DNA of 10,566 bases from Patescibacteria group bacterium UBA6130. Lineage in GTDB: Bacteria; Patescibacteriota; Microgenomatia; UBA12405; UBA6130. Numbering within the stretch: position 1 is the first letter of the stretch; each line of letters begins with the position of its first letter. Of this stretch, positions 1 to 6,094 are shown piece by piece. The notes under the pieces are model-generated. The model saw only the letters and a program-made list of their open reading frames with translations, searched no databases and had not been told where the DNA came from. The stretch covers positions 8,630 to 19,195 of the forward strand of contig DIVO01000076.1 of assembly GCA_002428285.1 (NCBI GenBank). Reading direction: 5' to 3'. Both the position numbers and the translations under genes were made by a program.

Positions 1-1
1 T

Positions 2-1297
2 CCTATTGAGATTTATCAGTTCTCCCAGAAATTCAGGGACGACAAAAGGCCAAGAGGGGGATTAGTCCGGGTAAGAGAGTTTATGATGAAAGATGCGTAT
101 TCATTCTGTAAAAACGAGAAACAATCTTTAGACGTCTATCAAAAATATTTTGACTCTTACAAAAAAATAGCCGAAAAACTAGGGCTGAAAGTTGTTCCTG
201 TTACAGCGGACTCAGGAGCCATTGGGGGAAGTTTGTCTCATGAATTTATGATTGAAAACTCAGATGGAGACCAGACTTTTCTTGTTTGCGGGAAATGTGA
301 TTATGCTGCAAATGTTGAAAAAGCTACAAGCGTTAAACTACCAATCAATTCGGATGAGCCTTTGAAAAAGATTAAAACAGTTGACCAGCCGGAATGGGTA
401 AATAGCATGGAGGACAACGTCAAGTTTTACGGTGAGCCTTTGTGGAGATATTTAAAAAATGTGGTTTACAAAGATGATCAGGGAAGACTGATAATTGCAT
501 GTGTTAGAGGAGATCAGGAAGTTAATGAAACAAAATTAAGAAGGGCATTGACAGTTCACTCGTTAACTCCGGCAACAGTTGAAGAAGTAAGAAGTCTGGG
601 AGTTGAGCCGGGGGCTGTTCATTCCTGGGGTCATAAAAATGTTATTTACGTGGGCGATATGGGTTTAAAAATGGTTAGAAATATGATTGGCGGGCAGAAG
701 AAAGATGGACAAGACACCATTAATGTAAATTATGGCAGGGATTTTGAGTATGAAATTTTGGCCGATATTGTTAATGCAAAAAAGAAAGACTTATGCCCTG
801 AGTGTAAAAAGAGCGAGCTGATCGAGAAAAAAGGTTTTGAATGGGGGCATACTTTTAAGATTGATCATTTTTATTCCAAAGCCCAAAAAGGAACTTTCGT
901 TAATCAGAAGGGCGAAAACGAATTGTTGTGGATGGGATCTTATGGCATAGGTTTAGAAAGATGTATGGCCTTAATTGTCGAGCAAAACAATGATGAGAAT
1001 GGCATTATCTGGCCGGAGTCAGTCGCTCCTTATGATTACTATCTTGCGGGTTTGGATTTACAGGATAATTCGGTTTTGAAAAGGGCAAAAGAGGTTTATG
1101 GAAAATTAATCAAAGATGGCAAATCTGTGCTTTTTGATGACAGGCAGGATATCTCTCCCGGCGAAAAATTTAAAGATGCCGATTTATTAGGAATTCCAAT
1201 AAGATTGGTTGTCAGCAAAAAAACTGGAGATAAAATTGAAGTTAAGAAGCGACAGGAAAAAGAATTTAAATTGGTCGATCTAAAAGACTTGAAATAA
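2..1297 (+). CDS. proS: Prolyl-tRNA synthetase, bacterial type with editing insertion (5' end outside window)
   Basis: Cytoplasmic class II aminoacyl-tRNA synthetase that charges tRNA-Pro with proline. The frame is open from base 2 and the first codons already read as the family's motif 2 region (FRDDKRPRGG, then REFMMKDAYSF), so the gene starts upstream of the window; the ATG codons near 83 are internal. About 431 residues are visible, and roughly 130 N-terminal residues are missing judging by E. coli ProS (about 570). After motif 2 come a CGKC-DYAAN segment, the YbaK-like editing insertion (roughly bases 390-760), motif 3 (MGSYGIGLER, about bases 932-961) and the anticodon-binding domain (LFDDRQDISPGEKFKDADLLGIP). 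In the editing insertion the expected lysine is kept (YLKNVV), but the usual GxxxP loop reads GAVHS. The gene ends with TAA, 26 bases before dprA. Identity is clear; only the start is unseen. Confidence 0.95.
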   Translation, partial: PIEIYQFSQKFRDDKRPRGGLVRVREFMMKDAYSFCKNEKQSLDVYQKYFDSYKKIAEKLGLKVVPVTADSGAIGGSLSHEFMIENSDGDQTFLVCGKCDYAANVEKATSVKLPINSDEPLKKIKTVDQPEWVNSMEDNVKFYGEPLWRYLKNVVYKDDQGRLIIACVRGDQEVNETKLRRALTVHSLTPATVEEVRSLGVEPGAVHSWGHKNVIYVGDMGLKMVRNMIGGQKKDGQDTINVNYGRDFEYEILADIVNAKKKDLCPECKKSELIEKKGFEWGHTFKIDHFYSKAQKGTFVNQKGENELLWMGSYGIGLERCMALIVEQNNDENGIIWPESVAPYDYYLAGLDLQDNSVLKRAKEVYGKLIKDGKSVLFDDRQDISPGEKFKDADLLGIPIRLVVSKKTGDKIEVKKRQEKEFKLVDLKDLK

Positions 1298-1304
1298 TAC
1301 CCTC

Positions 1305-1320
1305 CAATAATTAATTATTG
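1305..1320. repeat. 16-bp perfect palindrome just upstream of dprA
   Basis: CAATAATT followed by its exact reverse complement AATTATTG lies between the proS stop (1297) and the dprA ATG (1324). It occupies 16 of the 26 intergenic bases. With only two G/C pairs it would make a weak RNA hairpin and has no T-run after it, so it does not look like a terminator. A protein-binding site or a chance AT-rich palindrome are both possible. Confidence 0.4.
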
Positions 1321-1323
1321 TTC

Positions 1324-2469
1324 ATGACAGAAGACGAATTGGTTTATTGGCTGGCTTTGAGTAAGTATGATAAATTTACCTTTAGTGAATGGAAAAATTT
1401 ATTAAAAAAATATAAATCCCTAAAATTGTTTTGGCAAAAGCCAATGCTGGGGAGTGAAAAAACAATTTCAAACAAAAAATTCTCCGACTTTTTGACTTTC
1501 AAAAATAATACCGATTTAAATAGTTTTGATCTAAAAGGAAAGATTTTTCATTTACATCGAATTGATTGTTATGTTCTTACTTGGGATAACCCTTTGTATC
1601 CTGAAAGTTTAAGACAAATTCCCGACAGTCCTCCAGTGCTTTATATTGCTTTACCAAAAGAGGCGGAAATTAAAACTTTTGAGAAGCGTTTATCAAAGTT
1701 ATTTGAAATGAAGGCATTATCCGTGGTGGGAAGCAGGAGAGTAAGCGAATATGGAGTTCAGGTGACAGGTCAGTTGGTAGAGCAGGTTTCGGATATGGGT
1801 ATAGTTATAGTTTCGGGTATGGCCAGAGGGGTAGATAGTATTTCTCATAGGGTGGCTTTAGAAGGCAAGGGTAAAACTATTGCTATCTTGGGAAGTGGGG
1901 TTGATTGCATTTATCCCGCGGAAAGCAGGGATATTTACGAGAAAATAATAAATTCAGCAGGGGAGTCGGGAATAGTGGTTAGCGAGTTTTTTCCGGGGAC
2001 TAGGCCATTTCCATACAATTTTCCCAGGAGAAACAGAATTGTATCGGGATTTTCGCAAGCGTTATTAGTAACACAGGCGGCTATATCTTCAGGAAGCATG
2101 ATAACTGCTAGAGTTGCAGCCGATCAGGGCAAAGAGGTGCTGGCTGTTCCCGGACCGATAACCAGTCAGTTAGCCCAAGGAGTATCGTATCTCATTGCCA
2201 ATGGTGCCAAATTGGTCACTCAGGCTCAGGATATATTGGATGAGTATGGAATAAAATTAGACCAGCAGGAAATAATTTTGGAAAAAGACGAAGAGAAGAT
2301 TTATAGACTGCTTGTTGACGGTGAAAAATATATTGATGATATAATCCGTGAGTGTCAATGGAGAGCCGAAAGAATAAATAGTATATTATCTATTATGGCT
2401 CTAAAAGGTTATATTCAGGAATCGGGAGGAAAGTGGTTTGTTAAAAATTATAAAAAGGTAAAGATATGA
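1324..2469 (+). CDS. dprA: DNA-processing protein DprA (Smf)
   Basis: DprA binds incoming single-stranded DNA during natural transformation and loads RecA onto it in the cytoplasm. The 381-residue product has an N-terminal helical region (about 1-100), then the Rossmann-like DprA core with VVGSRR (134-139), SGMARGVD (164-171), GSGVDCIYP (190-198), FPRRNR (233-238), SSGSMITA (256-263) and VAVPGP-type LAVPGP near 273-278. It ends with a winged-helix DprA C-terminal domain (about 322-372). I chose ATG 1324; an in-frame TTG at 1318 would add two residues and lies inside a palindrome. No Shine-Dalgarno is visible. The TGA stop overlaps the topA ATG by 4 bases, which suggests translational coupling. 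The dprA-topA order is common in bacteria. It suggests this organism can process imported DNA, although no other competence genes are in the window. Confidence 0.95.
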   Translation: MTEDELVYWLALSKYDKFTFSEWKNLLKKYKSLKLFWQKPMLGSEKTISNKKFSDFLTFKNNTDLNSFDLKGKIFHLHRIDCYVLTWDNPLYPESLRQIPDSPPVLYIALPKEAEIKTFEKRLSKLFEMKALSVVGSRRVSEYGVQVTGQLVEQVSDMGIVIVSGMARGVDSISHRVALEGKGKTIAILGSGVDCIYPAESRDIYEKIINSAGESGIVVSEFFPGTRPFPYNFPRRNRIVSGFSQALLVTQAAISSGSMITARVAADQGKEVLAVPGPITSQLAQGVSYLIANGAKLVTQAQDILDEYGIKLDQQEIILEKDEEKIYRLLVDGEKYIDDIIRECQWRAERINSILSIMALKGYIQESGGKWFVKNYKKVKI

Positions 2470-4442
2470 AATTGTTAGTTGTCGAGTCACCAACCAAAGC
2501 CAATACCATTAATAGATTTTTGGGAAACAAGGAATATAAAGTTGTTGCCACTGTGGGGCATGTGAGAGATCTTCCCAAGAAAAGGTTTGGTGTAAAGATA
2601 GAAGAGAACGGTAAGGTCAGTTTTAGTCCTCAATATGAGATTATGAAGGACAAAAGGAAGGTTGTTAAGGAGTTAAAAGACCTGGCCAAAAAAGCAGACA
2701 TGATTATCCTGGCTACTGATCCAGACCGCGAAGGAGAAGCTATTGCCTGGCATATCAATTATTTTTTGAAGAAAAAAGATTTGCCTGTAAAAAGAATCGC
2801 TTTTCATGAGATTACTAAGGAAGCTATCGAGGAGGCTTTGAAAGAATCCAGAGATATAGATATGAACAGGGTGGATTCTCAGCAAGCCAGAAGGATATTA
2901 GACAGAATTGTCGGTTACAAACTTTCGCCTCTTTTGTGGAGAAAGGTTAGAAGGGGATTGTCGGCAGGGAGAGTGCAATCTGTGGCTTTGAGATTGGTGG
3001 TTGAGAGGGAAAGAGAAATTGAAAAATTCAAAAAAGAAAAGTATTTCAGAGTTACTGCTTCTTTTGACAGTAAGAAGCAGTGGATAGCTGAATTGGTTAG
3101 AGACAGCGATAAAGCGGTTGAAGCCAAAGTTAAAGAAAAACTTTTTGCCGGTAGTTATACCTATACTAAAACCATTTATGATAGTTTAAAACTTGCTCAG
3201 GATGTAGTGAACAATCTTTCCGGTGAGCCGATAATTGAAAAAATAACCGAAAGAGAAGTCCAAAAGCGCCCATATGCTCCTTTTACGACTTCAACTTTAC
3301 AACAGGAAGCCTCAAGAAAATTTGGCTGGAGTTCAAGAATGACTATGAGAATTGCCCAGAGCCTTTATGAAGAAGGTTTGATTACCTATCATCGAACGGA
3401 TTCTACCTACCTTAATCCCAAGGCGGTTGATAAGATGAGGGGCATTATCAGTAAAGAATATGGGAAAGAATATCTTCCTGTAAAAGCAATTTTTTACAAA
3501 ACTAAATCAAGAATGGCTCAGGAAGCTCATGAGGCCATAAGACCTTCTGATCCAAACAACCAGGATATTTCCAAAAATAATCGCAATCAGAAATTATATG
3601 ACTTGATCTGGAAAAGAGCTATAGCTGCACAGATGAATCCCGCCAGAATTGCTCAAACCACTTTGGAAATTAAAGATGGCAATTATCTTTTCCGGACAAC
3701 AGGTTCAAGAGTAGTTTTTGACGGATTTTCTAAAGTCTATCCAACAAAATTTTCCGAAATTACTTTACCTCAATTAAAAGAAGGTCAGAAATTAGAGTAT
3801 GACACTTTGAGTATTACTGAACATGAAACAATGCCTCCACCAAGATATAATGAAGCCAGTTTGATTTCCACTCTTGAAAAAGAAGGGATTGGGCGACCTT
3901 CCACCTATGCTCCAATAATCTCGGTTATTCAACAGAGAAATTATATTGAAAAAGAAGAGGGTAAATTTAAACCAACTGAGCTGGGAGTTGCAGTAAATGA
4001 CTTTTTGGTGAAATATTTTTCTGATATTATTGACTTGCCTTTTACGGCTGGAATGGAAGATGATTTGGATGAGATTGCCCAGGGAAAAGAAAATTGGGAA
4101 GAGGTATTGGGCAAATTTTGGAAACCGTTTATTGAAAAAGTCGATAAAACCAAAGAGGAGGGTGAAAGAGTGAAAATCGAAGAAGAAAAATTAAATGAAA
4201 AATGTCCTGAATGCAAAGAGGGAGATCTTATTATAAGAATTGGCCGGTTCGGAAAGTTTGTTGCCTGTTCAAAATTTCCTGAATGCAAATATACCAGGCC
4301 GTTTTCTCAAGAGGCAGGATTTGACTGTCCTGATTGTGGTAAACCTACCGTGGTCAGAAGGACAAAAAAGGGCAGGACATTTTACGGTTGTAGCGGTTGG
4401 CCAAAATGCAAATGGGCGGCATGGAAAAAACCTAAATCATAG
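2466..4442 (+). CDS. topA: Type IA DNA topoisomerase I
   Basis: Relaxes negative supercoils by cutting and passing one DNA strand, with a 5'-phosphotyrosine intermediate. The 658-residue protein begins with a Toprim domain: E7 in VVESPTK and the acidic cluster D85-P-D87-R-E89 in ATDPDREGEAIAWH bind magnesium. The RRILDRIVGYKLSPLLW and GLSAGRVQSVALR motifs follow near 140-175. The catalytic tyrosine is Y308 in GLITYHRTDSTYL. Two C-terminal zinc ribbons carry four cysteines each: C580, C583, C601, C607 and C621, C624, C642, C648. E. coli TopA is longer (865 residues), while shorter two-ribbon forms are common elsewhere. Start ATG 2466 overlaps the dprA stop. AAGG at 2455-2458, 7 bases upstream, is one of the few Shine-Dalgarno-like sites in the window. 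The stop is TAG, and murB starts 15 bases later. Intact and canonical. Confidence 0.97.
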   Translation: MKLLVVESPTKANTINRFLGNKEYKVVATVGHVRDLPKKRFGVKIEENGKVSFSPQYEIMKDKRKVVKELKDLAKKADMIILATDPDREGEAIAWHINYFLKKKDLPVKRIAFHEITKEAIEEALKESRDIDMNRVDSQQARRILDRIVGYKLSPLLWRKVRRGLSAGRVQSVALRLVVEREREIEKFKKEKYFRVTASFDSKKQWIAELVRDSDKAVEAKVKEKLFAGSYTYTKTIYDSLKLAQDVVNNLSGEPIIEKITEREVQKRPYAPFTTSTLQQEASRKFGWSSRMTMRIAQSLYEEGLITYHRTDSTYLNPKAVDKMRGIISKEYGKEYLPVKAIFYKTKSRMAQEAHEAIRPSDPNNQDISKNNRNQKLYDLIWKRAIAAQMNPARIAQTTLEIKDGNYLFRTTGSRVVFDGFSKVYPTKFSEITLPQLKEGQKLEYDTLSITEHETMPPPRYNEASLISTLEKEGIGRPSTYAPIISVIQQRNYIEKEEGKFKPTELGVAVNDFLVKYFSDIIDLPFTAGMEDDLDEIAQGKENWEEVLGKFWKPFIEKVDKTKEEGERVKIEEEKLNEKCPECKEGDLIIRIGRFGKFVACSKFPECKYTRPFSQEAGFDCPDCGKPTVVRRTKKGRTFYGCSGWPKCKWAAWKKPKS

Positions 4443-4457
4443 AGTAAAATCAAATTG

Positions 4458-5450
4458 ATGGAAATTAAGCAAAATGTTCTTCTTGCAAACTTTACCACTT
4501 TTAGAATCGGGGGTCCTGCTGATTATTTTGTTGAAGTTCTTTCCCAAGATGAATTGATAGAAGCGATAACTTGGGCCAAGGAAAATAGTCAAAAATATAT
4601 TGTTCTTGGAGGGGGAAGTAATATTTTAGTTTCAGATGAAGGCTTTAGGGGATTGGTAATTTTGAATAATATTAGCGGATATGAAGTTTTAGAAGGCAGG
4701 ACTAAAAGTGTGGATAGCGAGAAATCAGAAGCTAGATTTACCCAGGTTAACGGAAATGTAAATTTAAAAGACTTAGTTTACGATGAGTCTAGTCTTCCCA
4801 GGGTTAGTGTAAAAATTCAATCAGGGTCTGATCTTGGAGTGGTGATTAACGAACTTTTGGGCAAAGGAATTACAGGATTACATTGGTTTGTAGGCATTCC
4901 CGGGACTATTGGAGGAGCGGTTTTCAATAATATCCACTGTGGTGATTTTCTTTTTTCGCAATTTATTGAGAGTGTAGAGGTTTTAGATGAAAATTTGAAT
5001 AAAGTTATTATCCCTGCGGATGAGTGTGATTTTGGATACGATCAGTCGAGATTCCAGAAAAGTAAAGAAATTATTCTTTCGGTAAATTTTAAACTTTATA
5101 AAGGTGATGTAAATAAAGCTAGGGAATTTATGCAAAAGTGGATGGTTTACAGAGTTGGTCGATATCCCCTTCCTTCAGCAGGATGCGTCTTTAAAAATAT
5201 TGACAAAGAAACTCAGCAAAAATTAGGAATACCAACTCCAAGTATGGGATATGTAATTGATAAAATGTTAGGGTTGAAAGGGAAAAAGATTGGAGGAGCA
5301 AAAATTTCTGAAAAACATTCTGCTTTTATCGTTAATGATGGGGGAGCGAAAGCTCAAGATGTTATGAATCTAATTAACCTAGTAAAATCGGAAGCAAGGA
5401 AAAGATACAATTTTGAACCCGAGTTGGAGATATTTATTGTAAGTGAATAA
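4458..5450 (+). CDS. murB: UDP-N-acetylenolpyruvoylglucosamine reductase (MurB)
   Basis: FAD- and NADPH-dependent reductase that converts UDP-GlcNAc-enolpyruvate to UDP-MurNAc, the second committed step of peptidoglycan synthesis, in the cytoplasm. The 330-residue protein shows the FAD-binding motifs TTFRIGGPADYF (13-24) and LGGGSNILVSD (50-60), then VGIPGTIGGAVFNN (145-158). The MurB C-terminal domain includes PSAGCVFKN and a final FEPELEIF. E322 matches the catalytic glutamate. The position of the usual proton-donor serine (AGS-FKN) is cysteine, C243. I see no E. coli-type tyrosine loop, which fits a type II enzyme. Residues about 73-111 look longer than in typical MurB, as an insertion between the first FAD lobe and the IPGTIGG region. 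I chose ATG 4458; TTG 4455 is directly before it in frame. No Shine-Dalgarno is seen. Probably cotranscribed with topA. Confidence 0.95.
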   Translation: MEIKQNVLLANFTTFRIGGPADYFVEVLSQDELIEAITWAKENSQKYIVLGGGSNILVSDEGFRGLVILNNISGYEVLEGRTKSVDSEKSEARFTQVNGNVNLKDLVYDESSLPRVSVKIQSGSDLGVVINELLGKGITGLHWFVGIPGTIGGAVFNNIHCGDFLFSQFIESVEVLDENLNKVIIPADECDFGYDQSRFQKSKEIILSVNFKLYKGDVNKAREFMQKWMVYRVGRYPLPSAGCVFKNIDKETQQKLGIPTPSMGYVIDKMLGLKGKKIGGAKISEKHSAFIVNDGGAKAQDVMNLINLVKSEARKRYNFEPELEIFIVSE

Positions 5451-5508
5451 TTGAATAGGCGACAAGTAATTGTGAGAATTCGATTTTATCAGGTTAAACA
5501 TTATTGTT

Positions 5509-6060
5509 GTGCATAAAGAAACAATTATACCTTCTTGGGAAGTGCTTCAAACATATGATAGAAAGGAATCTATCGACCAACTTTTTGGGGTTATATCTCA
5601 GTATCTTCCTGTTTCGTCGATAAATTCAAGGAAAAAAGCTTTTTCTATTGGCTGTCGTCAGGGAAGGGAGGTTTTTCAGTTAGAACGGCTTGGTTTTGAG
5701 GTTGATGCTTGTGATATTGATCAAAGACAAATAGAAGAAGGGAAAAATAAAGGTTATATATCCTCAAAAACAAGGGTATTAATAGGTGATTATCGCCATT
5801 ATTTACATGAATGAGGAGTCTATGATCTTATTGTTGCTCTCCATATTCCTACGGGATTTCCTTCTGTGGGAGAATTCTCCTCCATCTGTTTTCCTTCGCT
5901 TGGAGAGGGAGGAAGTCTGATGATTGGCGTGGGAAGAGAGCGCCGAAGGGAATTTGAGTCTTTTCTTCAGAGCGATCTTTCCTATTTAGATGCCGGTAAA
6001 GTCAGGGTTATTCCTGAAATCAGTTTTTTCGATTGGGGAGTAATGATTATCGAGCGTTAA
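5509..6060 (+). pseudogene. SAM-dependent methyltransferase interrupted by one in-frame TGA
   Basis: A class I SAM-methyltransferase-like frame of 183 codons, broken only by TGA at 5812-5814 (codon 102). Before it are a motif I-like glycine loop, AFSIGCRQGRE (44-54, with G48 and G52), the acidic end of strand 2, DACDID (D69, D71), and the strand-3 region LIGDYRHYL (D94). Directly after the TGA the same frame resumes with GVYDLIVALHIP, a good motif IV, then a PSLGEGGSLMIGVGRE segment, and ends at TAA 6060. There is no frameshift or deletion, so the mutation is recent or the codon is sometimes read through. If TGA stops translation, the product is a 101-residue fragment (5509-5814) lacking the later strands; a 3' restart at GTG 5866 is possible but unlikely. 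The start is GTG 5509, the first start codon after an upstream stop. A weak promoter (TTGAAT 5451, TGTGAGAAT 5471) may lie upstream. The substrate is unknown. Confidence 0.72.
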
Positions 6061-6094
6061 GAGTAGTATGAATTGGATTTACTATTTCTTTTTT
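6061..6094 (+). terminator. Possible weak intrinsic terminator after the methyltransferase
   Basis: TAGTA at 6064-6068 can pair with TACTA at 6080-6084, extended by A-T and G-T pairs to about 8 bp around an 11-base loop. Six T bases follow at 6089-6094. The stem is AT-rich and weak. The T-run also encodes the lysine-rich end of the convergent ATPase gene, so it may owe nothing to termination. Confidence 0.2.

Noticed and set aside
1318..1323. TTG start for dprA two codons upstream
   Set aside because: The ATG at 1324 is stronger, and the TTG lies within the palindrome. The two extra residues are not informative. The same reasoning favours ATG 4458 over TTG 4455 for murB.
3941..4288. 115-codon antisense open frame inside topA
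   Set aside because: It mirrors the lysine- and glutamate-rich coding strand, giving a serine- and phenylalanine-rich low-quality protein with no domain. topA itself is unambiguous.
5812..5814. UGA read as glycine (genetic code 25, as in Gracilibacteria and Absconditabacteria)
   Set aside because: About 3,230 codons in seven other long genes contain no internal TGA, although glycine is frequent and encoded by GGN. The dprA and dCMP deaminase genes also end at TGA at the expected protein length.
5812..5880. UGA read as selenocysteine
   Set aside because: No convincing SECIS-like hairpin is visible just after the TGA. The position lies in a loop before motif IV rather than at a redox-active cysteine site.
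5869..5880. 12-bp perfect palindrome GGAGAATTCTCC
   Set aside because: It lies inside the methyltransferase frame, and palindromes of this length are expected a few times by chance in 10 kb.
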